Source: Terriglobus saanensis SP1PR4 (GTDB taxonomy: Bacteria; Acidobacteriota; Terriglobia; Terriglobales; Acidobacteriaceae). From it: DNA of 64,000 nt. The position numbers were made by a program, and so were the translations under genes. The notes beneath the pieces are model-generated. The model made no database searches, was not told where the DNA came from, and was given only the letters and a program-made list of their open reading frames with translations. This document shows positions 44,132 to 54,108 of the stretch, piece by piece. The DNA lies in contig NC_014963.1 in assembly GCF_000179915.2 (NCBI RefSeq), positions 5,022,001 to 5,086,000 of the forward strand. The letters run 5' to 3'. Each line of letters opens with the position of its first letter. Position 1 is the first letter of the stretch.

Positions 44132-45666
44132 GGGATCGTCACCGGAGAGTGCAGGACGAGTTGTCGCTTGAAGTCTGGCGAAGGAACGGGGAAGTCGTTG
44201 CGGTAGTGCGCGCCACGCGATTCCTGCCGGGCAAGAGCGGCCGTGGTGATGACGCGCGCGAGTGTTAGAAGATTGCCCGTTTCGCGATCTTCCACGCTGG
44301 TGCCTGTGCTCTTCCATCGCTTCAGTTGATTCAAAGCTTCGCGGAGGCCTTCGCTGTCGCGGTAGATTCCCACCTTGTCCCACATCAACTGCTGTAGGTC
44401 GCGGCGTTTTACAGGAGTTGCAGAGGCCGCATCGTCAATCGAGACATGCATTGGGTGAGAGGTGTCGCTCCATACCGGCCAGTTGTTGGCGAGCGTGGTG
44501 TTCACTCCGGAGAGGAGAAGACGCGCTGCGCGTGCAGCGAAGACGAGGCTTTCGAGCAGAGAGTTCGACGCGAGACGGTTCGCTCCGTGCACGCCGGTGC
44601 AGGCGACTTCGCCGATCGCAAAGAGACCACGCACAGAGGTGCGGCCCCAGACGTCGGTGCGCACGCCACCCATCCAGTAGTGCGCTGCGGGGGTGACGGG
44701 GACGGGCTGTTTCGACCAGTCGATGCCGAGGCGGCGGCAGGCGGCGTCGATGTTGGGAAAGCGCTCTGCGAGAAACTCCGCGCCCATGGCCGTTGCGTCC
44801 AGAAGCACGGGTTTGCCGTCCTGCTTCTTCATCTGCTCGGCGATGGCGCGGGCCACAACGTCGCGTGGAGCGAGGTCGGCATTGGGATGGACGTCCTGCA
44901 TGAAGCGTTCGCCGGTGGCGGTGAGGAGGACTGCGCCATCGCCGCGCACGGCTTCGGAGAGAAGGAAGTTGCCGGGGACGGCCATCGCCGTTGGATGGAA
45001 CTGGTAGAACTCGACGTCGGCGACCTCTGCTCCGGCGCGCAGAGCGATGGCGACACCGTCGCCCGTGGCTACAGCCGGGTTGGTCGTGTAAGGGTAGAGT
45101 TGTCCCGCGCCGCCGCTGGCCAGGATCACAGCTTCAGCATCGAGGCGAAGAGACTTGCCGTCCTTGTCCAGAACATCCAGACCGATGACGCGATCCCCGT
45201 GCAGGGCGAGGTCGCAGGCGAAGGTGTGTTCCATCACGGTGACGTTGGCTGCGTGGAGTGCGGTGGCCAGCGCTTTTTCGATGGCGAGGCCGGTGGCGTC
45301 GCCGCCCGCGTGCAGAATGCGTGCATGCGAGTGTGCCGCTTCGAGACCGCGTGCAAGTTCGCCGTCCTTCTGGTCGAAGGCGACGCCGAGAGCGATGAGA
45401 TCGCGCACGCGCGGCGGGCCTTCGTTGCAGAGGGCTTCGACGGCGTTGCGCTGGCTGAGGCCTGCACCGGCCTGCATGGTGTCTTCGACATGGGCTGCGG
45501 CGCTGTCGTCGTCCCACATGGCCGCGGCGATGCCGCCCTGGGCGAAGCGTGTATTGCTGTCGGCGATGTGCGCCTTGGTGACGAGCGTAACTGCGTAGGC
45601 CTTGCTCAATTCGATGGCTGCGATCAGGCCTGCGATGCCGCTTCCGACGATGACGATTTTCTTCAT
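44125..45666 (-). CDS. nadB: L-aspartate oxidase
   Basis: 513 residues. FAD Rossmann motif IVIVGSGIAGLIAAIELSK at the start, TRFAQGGIAAAMW, HSHARILHAGGDATG, and FYQFHPTAMAVPGNFLLSEAVRGDGAVL, then GLFAIGEVACTGVHGANRLASNSLLE. The enzyme oxidises aspartate to iminoaspartate for quinolinate synthesis; FAD flavoprotein, cytoplasmic. Its start overlaps the nadA stop as ATGA. Confidence 0.95.
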   Translation of the reverse strand: MKKIVIVGSGIAGLIAAIELSKAYAVTLVTKAHIADSNTRFAQGGIAAAMWDDDSAAAHVEDTMQAGAGLSQRNAVEALCNEGPPRVRDLIALGVAFDQKDGELARGLEAAHSHARILHAGGDATGLAIEKALATALHAANVTVMEHTFACDLALHGDRVIGLDVLDKDGKSLRLDAEAVILASGGAGQLYPYTTNPAVATGDGVAIALRAGAEVADVEFYQFHPTAMAVPGNFLLSEAVRGDGAVLLTATGERFMQDVHPNADLAPRDVVARAIAEQMKKQDGKPVLLDATAMGAEFLAERFPNIDAACRRLGIDWSKQPVPVTPAAHYWMGGVRTDVWGRTSVRGLFAIGEVACTGVHGANRLASNSLLESLVFAARAARLLLSGVNTTLANNWPVWSDTSHPMHVSIDDAASATPVKRRDLQQLMWDKVGIYRDSEGLREALNQLKRWKSTGTSVEDRETGNLLTLARVITTAALARQESRGAHYRNDFPVPSPDFKRQLVLHSPVTIPC

Positions 45667-46976
45667 GCAGCGCTCGTGGTCGAAGGCTTGGCGATCAACA
45701 TTCTTTCCAGGGCGATGCGGGCGAAGTCGGCAGTCTCTTTCGGCACCTCGATGCGGTTTAGGACTTCGCCGCGTTCGAGACCTTCAAGAACCCAGGCGAT
45801 GTAGCTGGGGTGAATGCGATACATCGTGGAGCAGGGGCAGATGACGGGGTCGAGGCAGAAGATGGTGTGCTCGGGATGATCGTTGGCGAGGCGCTGCACC
45901 AGGTTGATCTCCGTGCCAATGGCGAAGATGGAGCCAGCGGGCGCGGCTTCGATGGTCTTGCGAATGTAGTCGGTGGAACCGGACTCGTCCGCGGCGTCGA
46001 CGACTTCCATCGTGCACTCGGGATGGACGATGACGCGGACCTCGGGATAACGCGCGCGGGCGAAGGCGATCTGCTCCACGCTGAAGCGCTTATGCACGGA
46101 GCAGTAACCGTGCCAGAGGAGGACGCGGGCTTGCTGCAGCGTCTCTGTGGTGTTGCCGCCGAAGGGAAGCTTGGGGTCCCACATCGGCATCTGCTCGAGC
46201 GGAATGCCCATGGCTTTGCCGGTGTTACGGCCGAGATGTTGGTCGGGGAAGAAGAGGACGCGCTGTCCGCGAGCGTAGGCCCAGCCCATGACGACGTTCG
46301 CGTTGGACGAGGTGCAGACGATGCCGCCGTGCTCGCCGCAGAAGGCCTTCAGAGCGGCGGAGGAGTTCATGTAGGTCACGGGGATCACGGGAACGCGGCC
46401 ATCCGCATCGGGCTCGGTTCCGTAGATCTCTTCGAGCTGCTCCCAACAATCCAATACGGAGTCGAGATCAGCCATGTCGGCCATGGAACAACCGGCTGCG
46501 AGGTTGGGGAGAATGACTTTCTGGTTCGGGCCGGAGAGGATGTCGGCGGTCTCGGCCATGAAGTGCACACCGCAGAAGACGATGGCTTCCGCGTTGGGGC
46601 GTGTCTTCACGCCCTGCGCGAGCTGGAAGGAGTCTCCGACGAAATCGGCGTACTTGATGACCTCGTCGCGCTGGTAGAAGTGTCCGAGGACGACGACACG
46701 GTCGCCGAGGGAGGCCTTGGCGGCGCGGATGCGCAGGTCGAGTTCTTCCTTTGAGGCCTGGCGATACTCCTGCGGAATCAGGCCCTGCCGTGGGGAGATA
46801 GCGGGGAGCTTATCGCCGACCGAGGCTCCGGGGCCATAGCTGGGGGCCTGTGCGTCGATGACCCATGGATCGTCTGCCAGTGCCGGATCGCAGACACTGC
46901 CAACATTTGCGTGAGCACCATCACCTGACTGTTTGACGATGCGAATCAGTTGGATCGTCCCGTTTACCGATGCCAC
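45663..46976 (-). CDS. nadA: Quinolinate synthase, [4Fe-4S]
   Basis: 437 residues. GHFYQRDEVIKYADFVGDSFQLA, then FCGVHFMAETADIL (Cys about 135), GIVCTSSNANVVMGWA (Cys about 221), HPECTMEVVDAADESGST and CLDPVICPCSTMYRIHP (Cys 380/382) supply the cluster ligands of NadA. It condenses iminoaspartate with dihydroxyacetone phosphate. The N-terminal 45 residues are an extension beyond the shortest NadA proteins. First gene of nadABC. Confidence 0.95.
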   Translation of the reverse strand: MASVNGTIQLIRIVKQSGDGAHANVGSVCDPALADDPWVIDAQAPSYGPGASVGDKLPAISPRQGLIPQEYRQASKEELDLRIRAAKASLGDRVVVLGHFYQRDEVIKYADFVGDSFQLAQGVKTRPNAEAIVFCGVHFMAETADILSGPNQKVILPNLAAGCSMADMADLDSVLDCWEQLEEIYGTEPDADGRVPVIPVTYMNSSAALKAFCGEHGGIVCTSSNANVVMGWAYARGQRVLFFPDQHLGRNTGKAMGIPLEQMPMWDPKLPFGGNTTETLQQARVLLWHGYCSVHKRFSVEQIAFARARYPEVRVIVHPECTMEVVDAADESGSTDYIRKTIEAAPAGSIFAIGTEINLVQRLANDHPEHTIFCLDPVICPCSTMYRIHPSYIAWVLEGLERGEVLNRIEVPKETADFARIALERMLIAKPSTTSAA

Positions 46977-47132
46977 TTACGTCACCTCTGCCACTTCAGT
47001 GCGGCGCAAAGCTGCTACGCCAAGAACCTATAGGATAACGCCTGCCGAAGCAGGCGCTTGTGGCATTGGATGAGAGGAAGGCGGCTGCCGTCGCATAAGT
47101 AAATCGTTTGCACCAGGTATGAGGCGAACGCC

Positions 47133-47690
47133 TTACTTCGATACGTTGTTGAGTGCGAGGTTGAGTTCCAGCGTGTTCACGCGGGGTTCGCCCAGAAGAC
47201 CGAACTGCCGGGGCGCGATGTGGCTCTGGACGAGGTCTCGTAGCGTGCTCTCAGACAGATGCCGTTCTTTGGCAACGCGCTGTACCTGAAAGAGAGCGGC
47301 GGCGGGGGAGATGTCGGGATCGAGGCCAGAGGCGGACGTGGTGACGAGGTCGACTGGAACCGAGGTGGTAACTCCCTCCGTTGCCACACTTGCCTGTACG
47401 CGGTCGACGAGGGATTTGTTGGTCGGTCCCAGATTGGAACCGGAGGAGGCCGAGGCGTCGTAGCCGGTTCCTGCGGCGGAGGGACGGCTATGGAAATAGC
47501 CGGGGCCGGTGAAGGGCTGGCCTATGAGGTGGGATCCGATAATCTCGCCGTTCTGCGTGATGAGCTGGCCTTCGGCCTTCTGGCGGAAGAAGACGTGCGC
47601 GATGCCGGTGATGAGCAGCGGATAGACCAAGCCGAGCAGGACAGCGGTGACGACGGTATAGAGGCTTGCGGTGAGCAGATGTTTTTTCAT
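47133..47690 (-). CDS. kdpC: Potassium-transporting ATPase subunit C
   Basis: 185 residues. One N-terminal helix (LLTASLYTVVTAVLLGLVYPLLITGI), then GSHLIGQPFTGPGYFHSRPSAAG, SSGSNLGPTNKSL and SGLDPDISPAAALFQVQRVA, all KdpC blocks. It stabilises ATP binding by KdpB. Nine bases separate its start from the kdpB stop. Last gene of the operon. Confidence 0.95.
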   Translation of the reverse strand: MKKHLLTASLYTVVTAVLLGLVYPLLITGIAHVFFRQKAEGQLITQNGEIIGSHLIGQPFTGPGYFHSRPSAAGTGYDASASSGSNLGPTNKSLVDRVQASVATEGVTTSVPVDLVTTSASGLDPDISPAAALFQVQRVAKERHLSESTLRDLVQSHIAPRQFGLLGEPRVNTLELNLALNNVSK

Positions 47691-47699
47691 GGAGACTCC

Positions 47700-49733
47700 T
47701 TATGCCAGGTGAAGCGCGACGATGGCCATGTCGATGAGCTTGATGCCGAGGAAGGGAACGATGACGCCACCGAGACCGTAGACGAGCAGATTGCGGCGCA
47801 GCATGGCTTCGGCGGACATCGGCCGGTAGGCCACGCCGCGCAGGGCGAGCGGGATCAGGCCGACGATCACCAGGGCGTTGAAGATAACAGCCGAGAGGAT
47901 GGCCGATTCGCCGTTGTGCAGGTGCATGATGTTGAGCGCGTTAAGCACGGGGAAGACACCTGCAAACATGGCCGGGATGATGGCGAAGTACTTGGCCACG
48001 TCGTTTGAGATGGAGAAGGTGGTGAGAGCGCCGCGCGTCATGAGGAGCTGTTTGCCGATGGCGACGATCTCGATGAGCTTGGTCGGGTTGCTGTCGAGAT
48101 CGACCATGTTGCCTGCTTCCTTGGCGGCCTGCGTGCCGGAGTTCATGGCGACGCCTACGTCTGCCTGTGCGAGCGCGGGCGCGTCGTTGGTGCCGTCGCC
48201 GGTCATGGCGACGAGCTTGCCTTCGGCCTGTTCGCGCTTGATGAGGTCCATCTTGTCTTTGGGTTTGGCTTCGGCGAGGAAGTCATCCACGCCTGCTTCG
48301 CGCGCGATGGCCGCGGCGGTGAGGGGGTTGTCGCCGGTGATCATGACGGTGCGGATGCCCATGGCGCGCAGTTGCTCGAAGCGCTCCTTCATGCCGCCTT
48401 TGACGACATCTTTCAGATGGATGACGCCGAGGGCGCGGCCGTTCTCCGCGACGACCAGAGGCGTGCCTCCGCTGCGGGCTACCTCTTCCACGGAGCTACG
48501 AACCTGCGCTGGCAGCTCCGATCCGTGTTCGACGAGATAGCGCGCGATGGCGTCGACCGCGCCTTTGCGGATGCTGCGTCCATCGACTTCGATGCCGCTC
48601 ATGCGTGTGGTGGCGGAGAAGGGAACGAACTCGGCTTTCATCTGGCCGAGCTCGCGGGCGCGAAGGTTGTACTTCTCCTTGGCGAGAACGACGATGGAGC
48701 GGCCTTCGGGCGTCTCGTCGGGAAGCGAAGAGAGTTGGGCCGCGTCGGCGAGCTGGTCGGCGCTGACGCCGGGCGCGGGAAGGAACTCCGCGGCCTGGCG
48801 GTTGCCGATGGTGATGGTTCCGGTCTTGTCGAGGAGCAGGGTGTTGACGTCACCAGCAGCCTCCACCGCGCGGCCTGAAGTTGCGAGCACGTTGTGCTGC
48901 ACGAGACGGTCCATGCCCGCGATGCCGATGGCGGAGAGCAGACCGCCGATGGTGGTGGGGATGAGGCAGACGAGCAGCGAGATGAGCACGAAGACTGTCT
49001 GCGGCGCTCCGGAGTACATGGCGAAGGGCTGTAGCGTGACGACGGCGAGAAGAAAGATGATCGTCAGACCGGAGAGCAGGATGTTCAGAGCGATCTCGTT
49101 CGGTGTCTTCTGCCGCTCCGCGCCTTCGACGAGCGCGATCATGCGGTCGATGAAGGTCTCTCCGGGGTTCGAGGTAATGCGAACGGTGATGACATCGGAG
49201 AGGACGCGCGTGCCGCCGGTGACGGCGGAGCGGTCGCCGCCCGCTTCGCGGATGACGGGTGCGGATTCGCCGGTGATGGCGGATTCGTCTACGGAGGCGA
49301 CGCCTTCGATAACCTCGCCGTCGCCGGGAATCATCTGGCCTGCGACGACGCGGACCTTGTCTTCCTTGCGCAGATGAGAGCTGGGGACCTCTTCGATCTC
49401 GCCTGCTTTATTGACGCGGTGCGCGGTGGTCTCGCTTTTGGCGAGACGCAGAGCATCCGCCTGCGCTTTGCCACGGCCTTCGGCCATGGCTTCGGCGAAG
49501 TTGGCGAAGAGCACGGTGAACCAGAGCCACAGCGTGATCTGGAGATCGAAGCGGAAGTGGCCGTGGTGGGTGAAGAGATCGGAGACAAGGAGGCAGGTGG
49601 TAAGTACGCTGCCAACTTCCACCACGAACATGACGGGGTTCTTCATCATGACGCGCGGGTTCAGTTTGCGGAGCGCATCTACGCTGGCACGGCGAACGAT
49701 TTTGGAATCGAAGAGAGAGCGACGTTTGGACAT
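47700..49733 (-). CDS. kdpB: Potassium-transporting P-type ATPase subunit B
   Basis: 677 residues, typical. [25 protein letters not shown] (actuator TGES), [14 protein letters not shown] (phosphorylated Asp), [18 protein letters not shown] and [21 protein letters not shown] are P-type ATPase motifs; the short nucleotide-binding part is typical of KdpB. Hydrolyses ATP to drive potassium import through KdpA. ATG 49733 follows AGGA. An open frame reaches 50975 but only as a shadow of kdpA. Confidence 0.96.
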   Translation of the reverse strand: MSKRRSLFDSKIVRRASVDALRKLNPRVMMKNPVMFVVEVGSVLTTCLLVSDLFTHHGHFRFDLQITLWLWFTVLFANFAEAMAEGRGKAQADALRLAKSETTAHRVNKAGEIEEVPSSHLRKEDKVRVVAGQMIPGDGEVIEGVASVDESAITGESAPVIREAGGDRSAVTGGTRVLSDVITVRITSNPGETFIDRMIALVEGAERQKTPNEIALNILLSGLTIIFLLAVVTLQPFAMYSGAPQTVFVLISLLVCLIPTTIGGLLSAIGIAGMDRLVQHNVLATSGRAVEAAGDVNTLLLDKTGTITIGNRQAAEFLPAPGVSADQLADAAQLSSLPDETPEGRSIVVLAKEKYNLRARELGQMKAEFVPFSATTRMSGIEVDGRSIRKGAVDAIARYLVEHGSELPAQVRSSVEEVARSGGTPLVVAENGRALGVIHLKDVVKGGMKERFEQLRAMGIRTVMITGDNPLTAAAIAREAGVDDFLAEAKPKDKMDLIKREQAEGKLVAMTGDGTNDAPALAQADVGVAMNSGTQAAKEAGNMVDLDSNPTKLIEIVAIGKQLLMTRGALTTFSISNDVAKYFAIIPAMFAGVFPVLNALNIMHLHNGESAILSAVIFNALVIVGLIPLALRGVAYRPMSAEAMLRRNLLVYGLGGVIVPFLGIKLIDMAIVALHLA

Positions 49734-49747
49734 GATCTTTCCTTTGG

Positions 49748-51511
49748 CTAGAACGTGTGGCCGGCGCGCAGCAGCAGGTGTTCCAGCACAGGGCCAAGGC
49801 TGAGTGCGGGGAAGAAAGTGAGTGCACCGACGATCACGATGACGCCTGTGAGCAGCAGCGTGAAGAGCGGCGTGGTGACGGGGAACGTTCCGGCGGAGGC
49901 AGGCGTTATCTTCTTGCCCGCCAGGTTGCCAGCGATGGCAAGCATGGGCACGATCATCATGAAGCGTCCGAAGAACATGGCCACGGCGAGCGAGTAGTTC
50001 CACCAGTGCGTGTTCGCGTTGAGACCGGCGAAGGCGGAACCATTGTTGCCCGTGGCCGAGGTGTAGGCGTAGAGAATCTCGGAGAGGCCGTGCGGACCGC
50101 GATTCGCAAGACTGCCCAGGCCGAGGTTCGGCATGCGCACGGCGACTGCCGCGAAGCCGAGGATCAGCAGGGGAAAGATGAGGAGATAGAGCATCGCCAT
50201 CTGGATGTCGTAAGCTTCGATCTTTTTGCCGAGATACTCCGGTGTGCGACCGACCATCAGGCCCGCGATGAAGACGGCCATAATGACGAAGACGAGCATG
50301 CCGTAGAGGCCCGCGCCCACGCCGCCGAAGACGACTTCGCCAAGGAGGATGTTGACCATCGGCACCATGCCGCCGAGCGGCGTGAAGCTGTCGTGCATGC
50401 CGTTCACGGCGCCGCAGCTTGCGTCCGTGGTGACGGCGGCGAAGAGGGCGGAGTTGGCTATGCCGAAGCGGACTTCCTTGCCTTCCATGTTGCCGCCCGA
50501 TTGCGTGAGCGACGCGTGTTGATCGACGCCGTGCAGCAGAGGGTTCGCCTGCGACTCCGCCCAGTAGCAGGTGGCGGTTCCTGCGAACCAGAGCACCACC
50601 ATCGCGGCGAGGATGGCCCAGCCGTGCTTCGGTGAGCCAACCATCTGGCCGAGCATGACGGTGAGGCCCGCGGGAATCAGGAAGATCGAGAGCATCTGCA
50701 GGAAGTTGGTGAGCGGCGTTGGGTTCTCGAAGGGATGCGCGCTGTTTGCGTTGAAGAAGCCGCCGCCGTTGGTGCCGAGCATCTTGATGGCTTCCTGCGA
50801 AGCGACTGGTCCCTGGGCAATGGTCTGCGTGGTGATGGTGGTGGTCTTGCCGTCTGTGCCGACGGAGTGTTGCGGTTCGACGAGCTTTGCGGTGTCGTAG
50901 GCGCGGAAGTTCTGCACGACTCCCTGCGAGACGAGCGCGAGCGCGAAGACGATGGAGATGGGCAGAAGCACCCACAACGTGCCGCGCGTGAGATCGACCC
51001 AGAAGTTGCCGAGCGTCTTGGCTTCGCGACGCGCGATGCCGCGCACGAAGGCGACGGCGAGCGCAAGACCGACTGCGGCGGACCAGAAGTTATGCGTCGC
51101 GAGACCGACCATCTGCGTGAGATAGCTCATGGTGGATTCAGGCACATAGGACTGCCAGTTGGTGTTGGTCGTGAAGGAGATGGCGGTGTTCAGCGCCAGC
51201 GCGGGTTCTACGCCGGTTAGATGCTGCGGATTAAGCGGCAGAAGGTGCTGCAGGCGTTCGATAGCATACGTGAGCACGAGTGTCGCCGTGCTGAACGCCA
51301 GCATGGCGACGGCGTATTCCGTCCAGCGCATCTCTTCTTCCGGCTTCACGCCGGTCAGGCGATAGAGCAGGCGTTCGCAGGGCGCGAGGAGGGGATCGAG
51401 AAACGTTCTGCGACGTTCGAAGACGCGCGTGAGATAGCTGCCCATTGGCTTTGCCAGTAGAAGGACCGCCGCGATGAATAGAACAATTTGAAGCCAACCG
51501 TTGAGTGACAT
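49748..51511 (-). CDS. kdpA: Potassium-transporting ATPase subunit A
   Basis: 587 residues, ten helices. [24 protein letters not shown] is the first selectivity-filter region; [33 protein letters not shown] and [20 protein letters not shown] are signature loops. The channel-like subunit that binds and conducts K+. Its ATG immediately follows the kdpF stop codon. Confidence 0.96.
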   Translation of the reverse strand: MSLNGWLQIVLFIAAVLLLAKPMGSYLTRVFERRRTFLDPLLAPCERLLYRLTGVKPEEEMRWTEYAVAMLAFSTATLVLTYAIERLQHLLPLNPQHLTGVEPALALNTAISFTTNTNWQSYVPESTMSYLTQMVGLATHNFWSAAVGLALAVAFVRGIARREAKTLGNFWVDLTRGTLWVLLPISIVFALALVSQGVVQNFRAYDTAKLVEPQHSVGTDGKTTTITTQTIAQGPVASQEAIKMLGTNGGGFFNANSAHPFENPTPLTNFLQMLSIFLIPAGLTVMLGQMVGSPKHGWAILAAMVVLWFAGTATCYWAESQANPLLHGVDQHASLTQSGGNMEGKEVRFGIANSALFAAVTTDASCGAVNGMHDSFTPLGGMVPMVNILLGEVVFGGVGAGLYGMLVFVIMAVFIAGLMVGRTPEYLGKKIEAYDIQMAMLYLLIFPLLILGFAAVAVRMPNLGLGSLANRGPHGLSEILYAYTSATGNNGSAFAGLNANTHWWNYSLAVAMFFGRFMMIVPMLAIAGNLAGKKITPASAGTFPVTTPLFTLLLTGVIVIVGALTFFPALSLGPVLEHLLLRAGHTF

Positions 51512-51598
51512 TTAGAACTTCTCCGGATGAAGCATGGCGTAGACGAGATAGGCCAGAAGAGCGGCCGCGATAGAGAGAAGAAGCGCAGATTCAAACAC
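51512..51598 (-). CDS. kdpF: KdpF, small membrane subunit of the Kdp ATPase
   Basis: 28 residues translated directly from the DNA: a GTG start, hydrophobic ALLLSIAAALLAYLVYAMLH, ending PEKF, which is the conserved KdpF tail (usually RPEKF). AAAGGAA lies upstream. Stop TAA abuts the kdpA ATG. It is a single-helix stabilising subunit. The 33-residue gene before it overlaps by 8 bases. Confidence 0.85.
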   Translation of the reverse strand: MFESALLLSIAAALLAYLVYAMLHPEKF

Positions 51599-51692
51599 GT
51601 TTGGTTCCTTTCAGGCGATCGCATCCATCGACGTAAAGAACTGCTGTGGCGAAGGCCAGCAGCAGGAAGAGAATGGGCAAGGCATCGGTCAT
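51591..51692 (-). CDS. 33-residue membrane peptide upstream of kdpF
   Basis: Read from the DNA: ATG 51692, MTDALPILFLLLAFATAVLY, then VDGCDRLKGTKRV and TGA. AAGGAG lies seven bases upstream. One hydrophobic helix is followed by GCDRL and a basic tail. Position, ribosome site and overlap with kdpF all support translation. Short peptides ending in a Y--GC-RL pattern next to kdpF are familiar to me from other kdp operons, but their role is unknown. Confidence 0.65.
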   Translation of the reverse strand: MTDALPILFLLLAFATAVLYVDGCDRLKGTKRV

Positions 51693-51749
51693 CTCAAACT
51701 CCTTTTGGCTCTCCGCACGGTGCGCCGTACGGAGAGCCGAAGCAATGCG

Positions 51750-53345
51750 TTAGAACTTCACGAGAATCGCGGCGGTGGCACGGTTCTCGCTGTTGCGCAG
51801 ATCGGGCGACCATCCAGAGACGACGGAGCCTGGTGTACCGGTGTTGCCTCCGGGAGGCGTTACGCCACCGGGGCCACTGAAGTAGGGCACATTGGCGGCG
51901 CGGTGGTTGAACTCAAGACGCCAGGTGATGTACTGGCTTGGCATCCAGTCCGCCGTCACAGAGGCATCCCATGCCTTGAAGGGATCGCCGGGGTTCTGCG
52001 TGAAGTAAGGCGTACCCGAAGCAGCGGTGGCCCCGTTGATTGGCGGCAGAAGCACGAGGTAGCGGCCGGGGTTGTTGATCTTTCCGCCGCCCAGCGTGAG
52101 GGCGTAGCGGTCATGGTCGAACCAGAGGCGGTTATAGGCCATGAAGCCGACGAAGCTCTGCTTGGGTCCGTTCTTGCCGTTGCCGAAGCAGCTGACGCCG
52201 CTGCCGCTTTCGCAGCCAAGGTCGCCTGTGAGACTCATCGCGGCTTTGCTGACGAAAGAGTACGGACGGTCGAGGTACTTGTACTGAATGCTGTCGTCTG
52301 TGTGGTAGCGCGTGCGCTTTCCCTGTCCCAGCGTGTCGCGGCCTACGGCGTACTGGTTGGCCACAAACGACCAGCTTCCGTTGGGGCGATAGAGGATCTG
52401 TCCACCGATGCCGGGGCGGCTGTTGAAGCGGCCATACGACTGCCAGCCGTTCACGAACCAGGGCTCGATCTTCAGCTTCTTCGTGGGGAAGAACTGCACG
52501 CGCACGCCGTTGAAGAACCAGGGTGTGTTCGAGGAAACATACGAAGGCTGATACGACCAGTTATCGAACTGGTAGTACGAGAAGAGGCCGATGTAGGACA
52601 TGAAGATACCGGCGTCCACATTGATGCCGTGCATCTTGTTGAAGTGATATCCGCCGTAGGCTTCGGAGAGATAGCGGTAGGCGTCCGCAAGGTTCCACTG
52701 GCCGCGTGCGGGGCTGGCATCGTTGCGCGGCGTGGTCTGCGAGTAGAGACCGAACTGGGTCATCAGGCGTGCGCGCACGTTGTCGTAGTGGAAGTCGCCG
52801 CCCACGCCGAACTGCGTGACCTGCACTTCATTCGCGCGAAAGACCTCGCTGGATCCGCTGATGGTGTCGTCCTGCGGATGACGGAAGTCGTAGGTGTAGT
52901 TGATGTCCGCGCGGACCTCCGGTGTGAAGAAGGCGGAGTCGAAGGCGGGCTTGATGGTGCGTGGGCTTCCGGTGAGCCAGGTGAAGTCCGCAAAGGTGAA
53001 GGGATCGTTGGAGGCCACAGGGATTGCCGCTGCTGAGGTTGCAGTGACTGCGGTGGCGGCTACGGCTGCGGGAGGAGGCACGCTCCCGTGTGTTTCTACG
53101 GATGTGCTGGTGGAGGCTGCCGTTGGAGCTACGGTTGTCGGCGCTACCGCCGTCGGCGCGGCGGAGGCTGCTGCCTGGCGCGCTTCAATGGCGCGGAGCT
53201 GTTCCGAGAGCTGCTGAATCTGCTGACGGATGGCTTCGATTTCAGTAACGCTGGGAGCCGTGGGCTGCTGCGCCGTTGCACAGATTGGAAGAAGCGTGGA
53301 GGCGAGAAGAAGAGTAAGAAGCGGTTTGGTGCGTGAGACGTTCAT
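51750..53345 (-). CDS. Outer-membrane beta-barrel porin-like protein within the kdp operon
   Basis: 531 residues. Signal peptide (LLTLLLASTLLPICATAQ), coiled coil (about 30-60, EIEAIRQQIQQLSEQLRAIEAR), an Ala/Thr/Pro linker (60-110), then amphipathic strands with aromatic girdles (YTYDFRHPQDD, NEVQVTQFGVGGDFHYDNVRARLMTQFG, YGGYHFNKMHGINVDAG) and a terminal phenylalanine (AILVKF), the barrel-insertion signal. A porin for potassium or solutes is inferred from context. It sits between kdpE (58 bp) and orf33/kdpF (57 bp) on the same strand. Confidence 0.7.
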   Translation of the reverse strand: MNVSRTKPLLTLLLASTLLPICATAQQPTAPSVTEIEAIRQQIQQLSEQLRAIEARQAAASAAPTAVAPTTVAPTAASTSTSVETHGSVPPPAAVAATAVTATSAAAIPVASNDPFTFADFTWLTGSPRTIKPAFDSAFFTPEVRADINYTYDFRHPQDDTISGSSEVFRANEVQVTQFGVGGDFHYDNVRARLMTQFGLYSQTTPRNDASPARGQWNLADAYRYLSEAYGGYHFNKMHGINVDAGIFMSYIGLFSYYQFDNWSYQPSYVSSNTPWFFNGVRVQFFPTKKLKIEPWFVNGWQSYGRFNSRPGIGGQILYRPNGSWSFVANQYAVGRDTLGQGKRTRYHTDDSIQYKYLDRPYSFVSKAAMSLTGDLGCESGSGVSCFGNGKNGPKQSFVGFMAYNRLWFDHDRYALTLGGGKINNPGRYLVLLPPINGATAASGTPYFTQNPGDPFKAWDASVTADWMPSQYITWRLEFNHRAANVPYFSGPGGVTPPGGNTGTPGSVVSGWSPDLRNSENRATAAILVKF

Positions 53346-53403
53346 GTAATGACCCGTAGATCAGTACATCGCCCGCCTCTGTAGGAAGTCCGTAAAGAAG
53401 ATG

Positions 53404-54108
53404 TTAAGAAGTTGTAAGTTCGTCTGTGCCCGATGGTTGAAAGCGATAACCCACCCAGGGCTCACTTACGATGTAACGGGCTGCGTCCGTGCGCTCGATC
53501 TTCTTGCGCAGTTGCGCAATCAGCACGCGCAGATATTCGGGTTGGTCTTCTCCGGCGGGTCCCCAGACGCCGCGCAGAAGGACCTTATGCGTGAGCACGC
53601 GCAACGGATTGCGGGAAAAGAGGAGCAGAAGGTCGAACTCCTTCGGTGTGAGATGCAGGGATTCTCCGGCGACGACGACGGTATGCGCGTCCACATCGAT
53701 GACAAAGTCGCCGACCTCGATGTGAACTTCTCCGGGCTCGGCGGCCTCGATTCGCCGCAGCTGGACGCGGATCCGAGCGAGCAGCTCCGGCATGCTGAAG
53801 GGCTTGGTGAGATAGTCGTCCGCGCCTTCGTCGAGCGCTGTGATCTTCATGGTGTCGGTATCGCGCACGCTTAGGACGATGATGGGCGTCGTCGCCATAC
53901 GACGGACGGCCTGTGTGAGTTCAAGGCCATTCATCTCCGGCATGGCGAGATCCGTGACGATGAGGTCGGGCTGATCCGCCTTGAAACGCTCGAACCCTTC
54001 CAGACCATCCGAGGCAATCGAGACGTCATAGCCACTGCTTTGCAGCGAGGTGCGGAGCATGCGCGTGATCTGCCGCTCGTCATCCACCACCAAAATTCGT
54101 TTTGCCAT
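53404..54108 (-). CDS. kdpE: Response regulator KdpE
   Basis: 234 residues. Receiver domain MAKRILVVDDERQITRMLRTSLQ with phospho-acceptor Asp in LIVTDLAMPEMNG, then SVRDTDTMKITALDEGADDYLTKPF. OmpR-type winged helix: LHLTPKEFDLLLLFSRNPLRVLTHKVLLRGVWG and YLRVLIAQLRKKIE. It should activate kdp under potassium limitation. ATG overlaps the kdpD-N stop by one base. The frame extends to 54519 as shadow. Confidence 0.93.
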   Translation of the reverse strand: MAKRILVVDDERQITRMLRTSLQSSGYDVSIASDGLEGFERFKADQPDLIVTDLAMPEMNGLELTQAVRRMATTPIIVLSVRDTDTMKITALDEGADDYLTKPFSMPELLARIRVQLRRIEAAEPGEVHIEVGDFVIDVDAHTVVVAGESLHLTPKEFDLLLLFSRNPLRVLTHKVLLRGVWGPAGEDQPEYLRVLIAQLRKKIERTDAARYIVSEPWVGYRFQPSGTDELTTS

